This document shows, piece after piece, positions 45,297-57,288 of a stretch of DNA of 64,000 nucleotides; the stretch's first letter is position 1, and each line of letters starts with the position of its first letter. A program made the position numbers and the translations under genes. Source of the stretch: Flectonema sp. DT1601 (lineage: Eukaryota > Euglenozoa > Diplonemea > Diplonemida > Diplonemidae); assembly GCA_964019425.1 (NCBI GenBank), contig OZ025787.1, positions 868,001-932,000 on the forward strand. The letters run 5' to 3'. The notes beneath the pieces were generated by a model. That model saw only the letters and a program-made list of their open reading frames with translations. It was not told where the DNA came from and did not search any database.

Positions 45297-46712
45297 GAAG
45301 ACAAACAAGAGTTAGTTACACCGACAGAATGGTACGACACCGAATGGTATCCTCAAAATCACAACGTCATCTCTGCAAAGCTCATATTTCTTCACCTTGA
45401 ACAGGAACTACAATTAATAACATTTTACATACGTCCGGTTTGGGGAACAGTACCACAACGGGCGACTGAAAACACATGCCGTCAGAAGTCATTGATCATT
45501 TTTATTCTGTTCACTAGTAGCTCCACAATTTCTTTTTTTTTTTTTTCCAAGAATGCCAATAGGGAATGACCAGGCAGAAACCGCAACTATCCCGAAGATC
45601 AGGTTTTTCTTTGCGAAGCGAAGGCAGCTATCGGTGCCGACTATTTTTGGCGACGCTCGCGGTTAGTATCATTAATTTTAGTATGGAAAAGTTAGGTTAC
45701 TAAATAAAACACGAGAAAATAAAGAAATAAAGACGGGGAAATCTTTGCATGTGAGCCAATTAAAGAAAAGTGTTACGGCTAAACATTCATTTTATTATTT
45801 TTTTCAGTTTGAGTGTTTTTTTTTTTGACTTATGGAGAGCAGGACCATGGAGGCATCGTATGAAGACACTCATACAGTAATCCATACAGACAATAAATGA
45901 CATAGAAAGGTGCAACATTCGAAAGAAAAGCAGGTAACACGTGAGGATAGAAAATGTTGATTGGAATTAAATGAAAGTGTTCGGCAGCTCGTCAACTGAC
46001 GGCGCTCTGGATCAAAAAGTAGGGTTGTCTGCTTCTGTTATTTTAATAAATATGAGACTTAAGGATTTTACTCTTTTTTTTTTTTTTTCGTTTTTTCCTC
46101 TTTCAGGATGCATAAGGGCGATAAACAACTTTATTTTTTTAACCATTGCTTTTTTTTTTTTTTTAGTGTAATAAGTCAACTGAGGTTGGGTTGGGTAACG
46201 ACATCTTCCTCTCGCCCTACTATAAAATAATTATTGAGGAGTATAGTGACTGGTGAAAATTCACAAAAAAAAATAAATAAATAAACACTTATTGATGTGA
46301 GGTTTTTGCAGCAAAACTGGGTCACATCACCTTTTTATATTTTAAGCGTAAGATTCCTTTCCACGAACCAATGCTTGGATATATAATTTTTTTTTATTTT
46401 TATTTTAAAAAATAGAACAACCGATTGCTTAATACAAAAGGGGAATAAAAGAAGAAAAAAGAGAGACGATGGTAATACCGGAGCGTTTCTGAACCGACTT
46501 ACGAAACATCATCTACAGAAAGAAAAAGAAAAAGTTGTTAGCACTAGCAACGCGTTGATTGCGTAACACTAGTAACAAGAGAGTATTTATTAACAAAAAC
46601 AGCGCTCCAGCCCCGTCTGTTCACATCAGAGTTTGATTTGACAAACAGGTTGTTGGTATAGTTTTGGTTTTATTACTATGAAAGAAAGTGATTATATATA
46701 TCGAAGCGACAC
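45297..46712. other. Intergenic, no gene seen
   Basis: 1.4 kb with T runs near 45533, 45812, 46074 and 46150. A 66-aa + ORF at 45971-46171 is mostly T-run coded. No gene, RNA or repeat supported. Confidence 0.5.
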
Positions 46713-47297
46713 TCATATAACTTTGATAGGAGTCGGGGACGTATGTAAAGCAGCAGCCAGAGAATTAACAATGGGTGCCTGAAGAGGAGGAATTGGAGGT
46801 GGGATTCTTCGAGGGAACTTATCTAAACGCAGCCATATTGTGCAGGTCATTGGATCGTAAGCGATGGTTCGACGTTTGGTGCTGCCTAACCATTTTATTA
46901 CTCCACTTGATTCCTTTGGATTTGGTGATCCATTTGATATAACGGCGTAGTCAAAGTTGTTAGATTTCTGTAGGAGAGTATCAAGGAAGGTTTCTTCAGT
47001 TATCTTTTCGCAGTTGGGATATTTCTTTGTGAGGCAACGTTCTACTTCGTAGCGTGGATTTAGGAGAACAAGTCCACCAAATGCATCCAAATTAACACCA
47101 ACTTCACTAAATATAGCAATCGTATTCAATAACACGTCATCATCATCTGCACCACCTGGAACTGCTACTGTTACTTCTCTCTTTGGTACTTCTCGATAAC
47201 GTCTTCCTCTCTTTCCTTTCCAGATATTCTTACACATACATTGCTCTGGATATTCCTTATCGGCACTTAGGGTTCCAAAAGGACAACTCGCCCCCAT
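46713..47297 (-). CDS. Unrecognised protein with myristoylation-type N-terminus
   Basis: 194 aa. It begins MGASCPFG: Gly2, small residue at position 5-6 region and Cys5 suit N-myristoylation followed by palmitoylation, so it may sit on a membrane (possibly flagellar) by lipid anchors. A basic stretch (KGKRGRRYREVPKREV, about 27-42) would help binding. The middle has alternating strands and helices (VTVAVPGGADDDDVLLNTIA, then NNFDYAVISNGSPNP), which looks like a small alpha/beta fold, and the tail is proline-rich. No family recognised. Candidate acceptors lie at 47339-47344, about 42-47 nt upstream, weaker than elsewhere. Confidence 0.7.
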   Translation of the reverse strand: MGASCPFGTLSADKEYPEQCMCKNIWKGKRGRRYREVPKREVTVAVPGGADDDDVLLNTIAIFSEVGVNLDAFGGLVLLNPRYEVERCLTKKYPNCEKITEETFLDTLLQKSNNFDYAVISNGSPNPKESSGVIKWLGSTKRRTIAYDPMTCTIWLRLDKFPRRIPPPIPPLQAPIVNSLAAALHTSPTPIKVI

Positions 47298-47344
47298 GGC
47301 TGTATCTTTTTTTCCTGCCGTTTCTTTTTTTTTTTCTTCTGATC

Positions 47345-49925
47345 TGCTACTTATCTAACTCTCTGAAAAACAGTTGTTGTTATAGACGATGATGAGGGGC
47401 GTCAGCTTTTCATTTTATATTATGAGACTTCAAGGGGAATAGAGAACCGTGCAACCATCAGATTGAAGAATTAAATTAGATTTTCAGCAATTCCAACAAA
47501 CTAATTTCGTAAGAACTAACTAACTGTCGGGTCACTGTGGGAGGAGGGGACGGTAGAGTATAACGAGGATAAAAAAAATACTGCGGGATCAAGGTTCACA
47601 ATTTTAAAAAATAAACATTGTCAGAAACACGCAAACCCCGCTTTTTTTTTTTTTTTTTTTTTTTTTTTCACAAATTTGTTGTCAGGAAAATAATAAAAAT
47701 TTTAAAAATAAAATAAAAAAACAGCAACGAAAAACGGGGAACCCATAAAAACACTGCCGGCAGGTTCAACCCGGTAGTCGACAAGTTAGTTCTACTGCAT
47801 TGCAGCGACGTCTGTTTCTTGTTTCTTGTTTCTTGCACATTAAGTCAGATGACTTTTGATTTTTTTATTTGCCTGTGAAGGTATATCCAAGGCATGAAAC
47901 TAGCTTTTTTTTCTTTTTTTATTCTGACGAAAAATAACTATAAAAAAAATTAAAAAAAAAAAAAGGAATCGAAATGACATCAGCCAGAAATCGTCTTACT
48001 CTACCTTCCGAAAGAATGCTAATTCTTAAAAATAAGAATGTTTACAACAACTTGCACACCTTTTTTTTTTTTTTTGACAATTTCAAGAATGGCTCTCGAG
48101 ATACAAGTGAAGTACCGCACGATTGCAAATTCTCACAAGAAATAACTCACACATGCTTGCTACAACGAAAGAAAAAAAACTCCTAAGCTTTTAGACATGG
48201 AAGGGCTACAGTTGGCAAAAGAATTGTGAACATCTTTTTTGAACCACTACCGAAACTATGGAAGAAAAAGAAGAAAAAAGGAACATTAACAAACAAAGTA
48301 AGTGGGATGGATGACAGATACTTACAAACTGTTGTCTTAGCTGTCGAGAAAATAACTAACGAAAGCAGACCGCATATCATCAATGAGTTAACAATGTCCC
48401 TTGCAAAGGGGTACTTTTTTTTATAAAAACCGTCGGCTAAACAACCAAACAATTCAACATGATGGCTTTCTATTTGTGCTGATGTTGTCGAAGGGGGAAT
48501 TCAACTTATTCAGCAAAAAAAAAAAAAAAACGATAAATTTGTTGTTCTATGCTTAACCACATAGCTAACGTATTGATCTCCGAGTTGTTTCCAATAAGTA
48601 TATCGAAGCTAACTGGAAAAGGAGCTATGTGATTATAGTTCTTAATAATCTTGTTAAAATCCTAATAAGGTAAACATTCTAAAGTGGTTTTGCTGAAGGC
48701 AATCCTTTACTTAATTCGCAATGGGAAAATGGGAGAGGTAGCTTACGCACAATTGTGGATTTTTTGTTTGTCGTGAAAAAAATGGTTTACAATTATCGCA
48801 AACACGTACATAACAGGAAAAATAAATAGCCAATATTAAAGATAGAAGAAAAAACTCACCACTACCGATTATCTGCGGAACAGAGCTCCCCGAAGGCAAT
48901 CGCCGCTAGAGGAAGCAAAGACACGTTAACTTCTGGGCTTCGTTGCCTAAGACGACGAACAAGAAGAAGCTTCTTTTTCTTTATTTGTACCTATACTCCG
49001 TTTTTTTTTTTTTTTTTTTCTTCCTTTTTTTTTTTCTCGAAAAAATATCCGTCAGGAAATTTATCACGTTTTATGTTGCTTTATGTTCCATTTTTTTTTT
49101 TTTGTTCGGTTTTATTTTGTTTTTTTTTCTTAAATAACGAGTGTCACCATCCCTCCTTCGTAGTTTTCTGTAACTTCCAGGATGGGTGAATGAACCAAAA
49201 AATTAAAAAAATCATTCGCCTTACAATTAGCAGGGAAATAGAATCCTTTTCATTTTTCATACTTTTTTTTTAGTTTTTTGATAGTACTTTTTGATACTTT
49301 TTTTTTTTATGCAAGTCATACAGGCACATAAACAATTTTTTTTTTCTTTCTTTTCCCCATTCTTTCAACTTTTTAGAACACGTTCCTGAGACACAACCAA
49401 CCGGGTAACTCGCTAACAACAAAGAACCCAACTCTTACAACCCCCCCGTGCTAAAGGGACGGGAAGAGGAAAGTAGAAGCAAAAAGTGGGGAAAAAAAAA
49501 CTTACGAAATGATTGGGCATCAAGCGAAGAAAAAGAAGAGAAAAAATAAACAGAGCATCGTGCAATTATTACTATGTTGCCAAAAAAAAAAAAAAGAGGG
49601 GGAAAAAAAGCGGCAAGTAGAGGAAGCAACTTAAATGTGTTTTTTTTTCTTTTTTTTTCTTGTTAAATTGAGAAGCGTACACACAATAAGCCAAATACCC
49701 AAAAAAAAAACAAATCGTTAGCACTGAGTCGGCCTACAAACGTGTATAGCTCTGAGACTCGTGTACCTACAATGTATGCATAATGGATATTTTCTTTTTT
49801 AAAAATGCGGCGCGGGAGCTATTTTTTGATTGCTACTAACCATGTATCGTGTCACTTCCATCTCAAGTATAAAAAGACAATGCAGCAGGACATCCCTTAT
49901 AGAGAAGAATGAACCTGTCTGCAGA
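47345..49925. other. T-rich intergenic stretch, one doubtful gene inside
   Basis: 2.6 kb with many T runs (47642-47668, 48061, 49001-49019, 49030, 49091, 49264) and a few A runs. Apart from the doubtful exons at about 48100-48908 I see nothing to annotate. Confidence 0.45.
48130..48908 (-). CDS. Doubtful small multi-exon membrane protein
   Basis: Low-confidence model. The minus strand has one very good intron: GTAAGTAT donor near 48328, a long pyrimidine tract and CATAG acceptor near 48259. Joining across it gives a hydrophobic segment (NSLMICGLLSLVIFSTAKTT, from about 48395) followed by VFSVVVQKRCSQFFCQL and a stop near 48210. Further upstream a possible exon ends at a GTGAGT donor near 48856 (RRLPSGSSVPQIIGS) after a TTGCTTCCTCTAG acceptor near 48909, and could join in frame at a CCTTTTCCAG acceptor near 48615. 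I found no ATG for the first exon, and the middle join is unclear. It could equally be chance splice-like sequence in 3' UTR. Confidence 0.25.
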
Positions 49926-51511
49926 TTAAGAAGAAGAATTAGGAATAATCAAAACGACAGACATGTTATCAGTTCCAACACCATCATCCGTTATTTCAGG
50001 AGCCAGACACTGAGTACAGAGCTGGTTGATAACATCTGATGGTGGTAATTCCTGTGAGAGTCTCGAATAAACAAAATCAACAACTTCCTGAGAAGACATA
50101 CAATCCCAGATACCATCACAAGCTTGAATTAAAAAGTTATCATCAGCCTTGCGTTCAGTCACAGTGACATCAGGAGACGGGGACACAGCCTGAGCTGCTT
50201 GAGAAAGACTACCCGCTTGTTTAAAATCAAAGTCACCTATGGCTCTAGAGACGGCTAATATACCCTCAACTCTTCCTTCAATAACACGACCTCCTGCGGC
50301 TACGACTCGTTTTCCTTCGCGAGGAGAGTCAGGTTTGTGATCTCTACTGAGATCTAGTGCCTTACCAGATCGTGAAAGCACACATCTACTATCCCCAGCA
50401 TTAGCTGTAATGTAATGAGATTTTGTGTAGAGTAGAAGATTAGCTGTTGTTCCACAACCTCCACACTGTTCAGCTTTAACTTCAGATTCAACCAAATCAT
50501 CAATTGATAAAAATGATTGAGCGACAGCTTCCTGAAATTTCTCAGATAAGAGTACCTCTGGAGTAGGTTGATAATCAGTTAAACATTTATTAATAACATT
50601 CACAAAATGTAAACCAACGAAATCAGATACTTTATCACCACCATGTCCGTCTAGGACACATGACACAGCAATGTCAGTATTGTTTTCAAGAGAACCAGCA
50701 ATGCATATTGCGTCTTCGTTGTTTACACGCCATCCTTGCATTGATGCGTGGAAAGCTTTACTCATGTCAAACAGATTCCATGATGCAGATTCGATGTCTG
50801 CGATAGGATCATCGAGAAAGGATCCTACCGTGTTGAAAATAGTCTCAAGCATATTGTCTAAAACCTCAGCTTCACCCTCCGTACAAAATCTGTCGTATCG
50901 ATAATTATAAAAACAGCGTTCGTAATCACTCATGTCCGAACACAGAGCTATATGATCTTCCGGGTTCTCTTTGTGATATATTAAAGCTTGTTCTTGTGAG
51001 AATGATTTTAAAGACTTAATAAAAAGCCTCTCAGCCGGTCGAACATTCGTATTGTGGCAGTGATGAAAGAGTTTATTAAACCCCATAGTGTCCTCCTGTT
51101 GATATGTTTTTTTAAATATTTATTATTAAAACAGTAGTCGGAATGACTTCGGAATTTGAAGGTTTTCCGTAAATAAAGTCCTACACATACATTGTGAGAT
51201 GAAATCATTTCGTGTATAACAGCCGGGTCTGTTTCCCCCTCGATGTCAACAGATGCTGGAGCTGGTTGCGCACTTGAAGTATGCAATCTAACATCAGGTG
51301 GTGTTGTAAGGGTCGTATATGAGCGATTTCTCACTGCACGTGCCTGTGTTTTTAAAACTTGATGACTACCGATGAGGACACTAAATAACGTGTGTATATC
51401 AATAACAAAAAAAATACACACATTTGCGTCATCCGCTGGTGGTGATAGCGGCCTCAGAGATGGTGAGCCACTCGCGCACGGACTATCAGGATCGATTTTA
51501 GGCGGTGGCAT
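49926..51511 (-). CDS. PP2C-family protein phosphatase, 3 exons
   Basis: 470 aa from 51422-51511, 51191-51343 and 49926-51095 (introns 51344-51421 and 51096-51190, both phase 0, donors AAT|GTGTGT and AAT|GTATGT). The first 80 residues are Pro/Ser-rich and probably regulatory. The catalytic domain shows the metal-binding PP2C motifs in order: WRVNNEDAICI, VLDGHGGDKVSDF, NAGDSRCVLSRSGKALDLS, then GILAVSRAIGDFDFK, QACDGIWDCMSS and GVGTDNMSVVLI. So it is a Mg/Mn-dependent Ser/Thr phosphatase, expected to be active and soluble. Intron 1 (78 nt) is stop-free and divisible by three, so retention would insert 26 residues. The start MPPPKIDPD is the first ATG; the acceptor before it is not clear. Starting at the later MGFNKLF (51086) is possible but would leave the good upstream exons unexplained. 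Confidence 0.88.
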
Positions 51512-52057
51512 AATAATATTTTTCTTTTTTTTTTAAAAATGTCAGCAGTTGTATGGCACAAACAGGGTTAAATACCGTCCTCCCCACCCCCCTATTTTAT
51601 AAAATAAAAAAAGTAACAATATAAAAACAAAGGTTAATAGCTTCCCTAGCAATACAATCGCATTGAACTCATCGATTGACAACCTTGTTGAAAGAAAAAA
51701 AAAGAACACTGAGAGATCCTATTTAAATACCAATAAAAAAGATGAAAAAGACTATCATAGTCTCTTTTGATTATATAATTACTCAAACAGGTTAGTTCGT
51801 AAAATTTTGAAATTTAGGTTTTTTCCTACAAGTCTTGTATGATAATAAAATAATTTTTATAATAAAGCCTTCCTGTCATTATTGCGTACGGGATTTTACA
51901 GATCCTACTACCATGTGTTCTTTGTTAGACTTAACAACAGGGGTTAGTTTGGTACAAAAAAAAAAAAAAAAAAAAAAACCATTCATTAATCTGAATAGTT
52001 TTTTTTTTTTTTTTTCTCCGACTTCCGTTACTGGGCATTTATATTTTGTAAAGATTA
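51512..52057. other. Intergenic, A and T runs
   Basis: 546 bp with an A run of about 20 (51957-51979) next to a T run (52001-52015) on the + strand. No gene supported. Confidence 0.5.
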
Positions 52058-52900
52058 CTATGTAGATCCAACAGCCATTTCGTGATCAAGTGTCGGTGTC
52101 GGAGGCTTGCTGTCCCAAACACTGTTTTTAAGTTTGTTTAATTCATCTTTTGGAAAGTTCATGAAACACATATCAGAAAAACAGTCTGAATGAAGAGGAT
52201 ATGTATCAAGAGCAATTATCTGCATTGCCGGTTCCAACCGACGCATGCACTCAGTTGACTTACGAGCAGACGCATTAAATGCGTTTAGTAAGTAATTCCG
52301 AAGTGAGTTACCAATAATTGTAATATTTGATAATTGTGAGGAATCCCAATTAGAGATAAGAAGATTAGCGTACAAACTTCTACAGCAATGAGGCATATAA
52401 AATATTGTGTAGACTGAAGGATCATTGCATTCTATTTTACCTTCGTCATTTACAGTGAGGGGAGTCATTTGAAATGATTTTAGTAAATCGATATCAGTTT
52501 CAGAAAAAACTGGATCATATACATCTATCGTAGCATCTGATAAAGTATCCAACAGTAAACAAAGCAATGCGAATTGATGTCTAGATCCAACGTACCTACA
52601 AGGAGAACCAAGACCCAGACACACAATTCGTATTTTTTTTCCTTCCTGAGAATCTATGAGGGTTTTAAGTTGAGATAGTTGTTCTTGTGCATATTTTATT
52701 TTTTTTATTTCCTTTTTTATACCTTTGATCATCCCTGCTGCTGCTGAACTTGTCAACTCCTTTCCCACAAGTTGTTGTCCATGTGCTCTCTGATCATTAT
52801 ATACTTCAGATACGGAACTTAGTCCTGTTTTTTTGTATCGGACCCTACCCCTGGATCTATGTCCCACTACTAGCTTGAATTCATTGTCACTATTTGTCAT
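52058..52900 (-). CDS. SRR1-like protein
   Basis: 280 aa from the start MTNSDNEFK at 52900. The ORF extends upstream, but an AG acceptor after CTCTCTCTC lies at 52913-52914, 12 nt before this ATG. The SRR1 domain is seen in order: a basic head (GHRSRGRVRYKKTG), IRIVCLGLGSPCRYVGSRHQ with the conserved GLGS turn, FALLCLLLD, then VYDPVFSETDIDLL, YMPHCCRSLYANLLISNW and IIGNSLRNY. SRR1 (sensitivity to red light reduced 1) is linked to clock and growth regulation in plants and occurs in many eukaryotes, where its biochemical activity is poorly known. Length suits the family. Confidence 0.85.
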   Translation of the reverse strand: MTNSDNEFKLVVGHRSRGRVRYKKTGLSSVSEVYNDQRAHGQQLVGKELTSSAAAGMIKGIKKEIKKIKYAQEQLSQLKTLIDSQEGKKIRIVCLGLGSPCRYVGSRHQFALLCLLLDTLSDATIDVYDPVFSETDIDLLKSFQMTPLTVNDEGKIECNDPSVYTIFYMPHCCRSLYANLLISNWDSSQLSNITIIGNSLRNYLLNAFNASARKSTECMRRLEPAMQIIALDTYPLHSDCFSDMCFMNFPKDELNKLKNSVWDSKPPTPTLDHEMAVGST

Positions 52901-52914
52901 ATTTTTTATATACT

Positions 52915-53815
52915 GAGAGAGAGTGCTTTTAACGCTAAGTAGAAATATATCTAACACGTGAAACTGAACAAGTCTGTCTGATGTATTCCATTTTTCTGAT
53001 TTGAAAATAGGTACAATAAAAATATTCATCACTCTTTTCCCTGAATTAGTATCGCAGCGACGAATAACAGAAACTTCTCTCTGTGTTGTCTCGGTTGTGG
53101 GTTATGTCTCCAATTTTCATATTTTTTTCTTTTTCGTTTTTTTCTCGGATTCTCTCTCTCTCTCTCTCTCTTTTTTTTTTTTTTTTTTCCCATCTCCATT
53201 TTATTTTCTTTAATATTTACCCACCGATGTCCACTCCCAGGTGGCGTAATGGTTTCCCATGTTAATAACATTAATTGAACTACAAGGTTGTGTTTGAGGT
53301 TTCAGAAATAAGGACCACAACTAATAATTCAACTGAAGGTCGCAACAACTTAAAGACTAGTGCTGTAGTACTCTCATGTCACTCGATGAGGTGCTTTAAA
53401 CTTAAATTTAATTTTTTTTTATTAAAACCTAACGTCCTGTGAGTCTCTTCTTCTTCTTCTTCTTTTTTTTTTTTTCCTTAAAGTTACAGCGAACTCGGTT
53501 TTTATTTCGGTCAACAATTATGAACAAAACAATTGCTAATCACAGTCGTACAACGCAACAGATACGTCAATGTGACAGATGTACCGTAAACACTGATTTC
53601 TTATCATTTATTTCTTCTCATGTAATTTTCAACTAATCAGAACATATAAAAAAGGGGGGGGTGGACCTCATCTCATCCAAGCAGAGGAATCGGTCTTATG
53701 CAGTGCCCAAGCACGCAAAGGAGAAAGAGAATCAAAGGGATCGAATAAATGAACGTACAAAACAGATAATTAAGTTTGATCGGTTAACGAAGAGGAGAAA
53801 GAACGTCGTGGGTGA
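52915..53815. other. Intergenic, no gene seen
   Basis: 900 bp holding a (TC)n/T stretch at 53150-53190 and T runs near 53412 and 53462. Short ORFs here on both strands are simple-sequence translations. Confidence 0.55.
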
Positions 53816-56800
53816 TCATTCAGCAAGAGGAGCAGTTTGAGTTTGCGCTTTTGAAGGTGCGAGTGCCTTTTTTTTTTTTTTTTTTTTTTTGTAAATCTCG
53901 ACTTTAAAAACAAAAACAAAACAAAACATCACAATTACATACCTCTAACCATTGAGTTACTTTTTCAGGCTTATGCACCTGAAGGAAGAAATTGGTTTCC
54001 TGCTTCCTCTCAAGACCACCCTTTTGGATGATTGACCTCACAAAATCTATTAACTCTTTGTACATAGAATCGTACACCTGTTTGGTTAGATTTATGAATA
54101 ATATGAATTGAATTAGTGGATACTATAAAAGTAAATAAGAAACAAACATTATGAACAATATCCCTTACAGGGTTAAATAATACGTCCATGGTGTAGTTAT
54201 TGGATAGGTAAAACCTCATCTTAGTTAACAACATTGGGAGCGCCTCTTCAAGAAGTCCCTGCATTACGGCATGGTAGGCAGTGAGGACTTGTTGAAGTTT
54301 CTCAACTCCCTTGGAGTACATCTTACTGAGGTGTTGTTGTTGTTGTTGCTGCAGTTGTTGTTGTTGTTGTGGTGGTGGTTGAGGATGGGCGCTGCCATTT
54401 CCGTTTCCATTCCCGTTGCCATTTTGTTGAGGTGCTTCAGGGGTTGAAACTGGCGCTGGTACTGGAGCAGGTGTCGGAGCTGGAATTGGAGCTGGAACAC
54501 CGTCAGCACCGGGATTGCCCTCAGGAGTAGGCGCAGGCACAGGGACTGGCACAGGCACGCTCGGCATACCCTCCGGTGCAGGAATCGTCGGCGCTGGGAC
54601 CCCCTCTGGAGTCGGTGCACCTTCCGGCTTTGGCACAGGTACTCCCTCAGGCGCCGGTGCTGCCTCTGGTGCTGGCACATCAGACTTCTTAACTTCTACT
54701 GGTGTCTTGTCGACACTTCTCTGCGCATCAACATGTGCTTTAATACCTCCAACAACAGCACCAATAGTATCTATAACTTGTGATACTGGTGTGTTTAATG
54801 GATCTGAAGACCTCTCCTTTAAGATTTTACGAAACGACTCGGCAGGTGATGCCGCATAACGAGAAGCGATTCTAATGAATTCCTTACAGACATCGTGTAA
54901 CTCCTGCTCGAGATTCTTCTTCGTATCGACGAGTGTCGATGCGAGTGATATTTCGTGAAAGCGAATGTTTGTAAAATCGACGTGCTTTTCAGTCACTTGA
55001 AAATCAACATCAAAAGGACTGATTTGCTCTCTCAACTGCAACAGGTGCATTACTAAAAATAATTTAGCATCTAACATCGGAACTCGTAACATAGCCCTTG
55101 GGACTCCTTCAATAATATTTGAGGCCTGCTCAAGAGTAGCAGTGCAAGCTCTGATTGCCTCCTGTGCTAGTGTAGTAAAAACACCTTTATCCACTACTTT
55201 GTATACCCAACTCAAGAGGTTAAGAGTATTTTGTAAAGCAGGAAAGTATGCAGTCTGCCTCTGTCGCAGACCTACTGGGGCTTCATCCCCAGGACCACCC
55301 TCACGAGCAACTGTTGTTGAAGAGTTGTTTATTTGAGCAGCGTTTGCTGCTTCTTTTGCATGTTCATTTTCACTTTTAGCAGAACCCTTTCTAGTAGTCA
55401 TACTTGGCTCATGAGTGTATTGCAGACACTCTTGCTGTGTAAAGTTACAAGGTCTGATAACATCTTTAATGTACATTGACACTCTAAATATTAATCGCTC
55501 TTGTGCATCCTGACACATATGACTGAGAGTAGAGGCTAAGAGTTGACCAGCTTCACCAGATGCTTGAAGCTTTGATAAAATACTATTATTAAGAGAGTGA
55601 ATCACATTGCAAAGAACTTGTAAATCTTCTTCGATGATAACGCTGCCTCGGAAACCATCGTACAGCACAAGTGAGACAGAATCGATGATGGATTTCGCAG
55701 CAACCATCTTACTATCATCTTTCCAGATATGCCTAAAGAGATCTGCTTCATCCGCAGCAAGAGCTAAAAGATATGTAGTTCCATGACCAATCATATCCTC
55801 AAGGTTCTTATCGATTGTTAAATGAGGTGCCATAAAATCAGTAAAGATAGGAGTCAGTATACTTAATCTTGCTAAAATGTATGAATCAACAACGTCTTGT
55901 AAAAAGACAGCTGTTTCAGTTGTCGTACGAGATTTCAATGAATCAATAAGAGGTATTGTATCATGTAATTTACCTCTAAACTCAACACTAAGTATTGATC
56001 CAATACCAAAGAGACCAGGAGTAACACCTCCAGCAACAGATAATTCTTCAAGTGTGCTGTCCATTCCTGTAGGTTTCTCATCAACACTTATTTGAGACGA
56101 GTCTAACTGCGAAGTCTGCTGCTCTGCACCAAACCATCTACGTTTTGTAGCAGTTCGTTCTTTGACTGCTTTAAAACGAGAATCTTCCTTTACAGAAGCT
56201 GTAACTTCACTAATTGAAGTCATACATGCATCACGCAGTAAGACCAAAGCTTTTTGGTATGTCACATGCATCCTGCTTAAGTATTGGGTTGCAGATTTAA
56301 ATTGCCTATTATTTGATAAAAATGACATCGTGGTATCCATGTCAGAAAGTAATTCTCTAAATGTCGATGATCTTGGATCTAGAACAGGAGAACTAAACGC
56401 GTTACTTAGTCGGTCAACAGTTGCAAAGTGTTGTAAGCGGTACTCGATGCCTTGACACAACTGATGACAGCTTTCAGCGTTTGTTATTAAGGCGGATGCG
56501 TTTGAGGATAGGAACGTACTTTGTTGTTTAACTGCATCATTGATTTCAATTAGACTGCAAAGTTTCTTATTTAACGTATTGATTTCACCAGTTAAAGAAT
56601 CAGAGTGTAACATCCAATATTGAACTTTTCCTAACCAACGCCTAACTCGTTCTTTGTGACCAGCAACACCTGTGTCGGTAACTTCGGGTTGATTACCAAT
56701 TGATTTACAGTCGTACGGAACTACAGCGATTTCTGGTTCAGCTAATGCTCTGTAGTATTCATTCGCTGTTGTTGCTGTTAGTAGTGGATGTGATTTCTTA

Positions 56801-56946
56801 CTGGTGCCTTCTATCGATTTCTTCTCTTGTGTTGCACTCGAATCACTTAGATGAGCTGGTTGTGGTCTAGTACGGCATCCATCTTCAACCTTTGCCAACG
56901 CCCGCTGAACCTCATCATCAACTTCAAGCGAAAGAAGCAGCGACAT
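53816..56946 (-). CDS. COG3: Conserved oligomeric Golgi complex subunit 3
   Basis: 994 aa from 54148-56946, 53943-54077 and 53816-53866. Introns: 70 bp (54078-54147, GTTTGT) and 76 bp (53867-53942, GTATGT; its 3' part is an A run of about 22 ending AAG|GCA). COG3 (Sec34) is in lobe A of the COG tether that catches retrograde vesicles at the Golgi. The N-terminal COG3 signature is visible at about residues 130-240: a helix around SLIEINDAVKQQSTFL, CHQLCQGIEYRLQHF, then SFLSNNRQFKSATQYLSRMH. Helical-rod blocks follow over most of the protein. An insert near residues 770-880 is Pro/Ala/Glu-rich (PVPVPAPTPEG type) with a Gln tract, unusual for COG3. The last exons restore a helical end (YKELIDFVRSIIQKGGLERK). 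Start 56946; acceptor ATTTCTAACAG at 56966-56967. Confidence 0.85.
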
Positions 56947-56967
56947 GTAATGCTATTGCCCCTCCCT

Positions 56968-57288
56968 GTTAGAAATAATTGTTTAATTCTTTTTGTATCA
57001 ACTTCAGTATTTATATAAACATTAAAGAAAAATGTTTATAGTTTTTCAAGAAGGTGTAAAAGTTTCAAAGAGTTATTTTTTTTAAAAAAAAAAAAAAAAT
57101 GAGAGATTGGCCTTCGAGGCGTAAAAGTAAATGTCAAATATGTGCAATAAATGCACTACAATGGTATAACAGCTTAGTACCTTCAAGTGGAGGTAACTAA
57201 AATAAAACGAAAGACAAGTTTCTGTCAAGTTGACGATGAGAGATGGATCACTAGAAGAAGTGAATTAAATAAATAAATATACTTCTAA
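56968..57288. other. Intergenic, no gene seen
   Basis: 321 bp with an A run on the + strand near 57083-57098. It should hold the 3' UTR of the CCCH gene. Confidence 0.5.

Noticed and set aside
47760-47785. GGTTCAACCC near 47766, possible tRNA T-arm
   Set aside because: The neighbouring five bases do not pair; no cloverleaf could be drawn.
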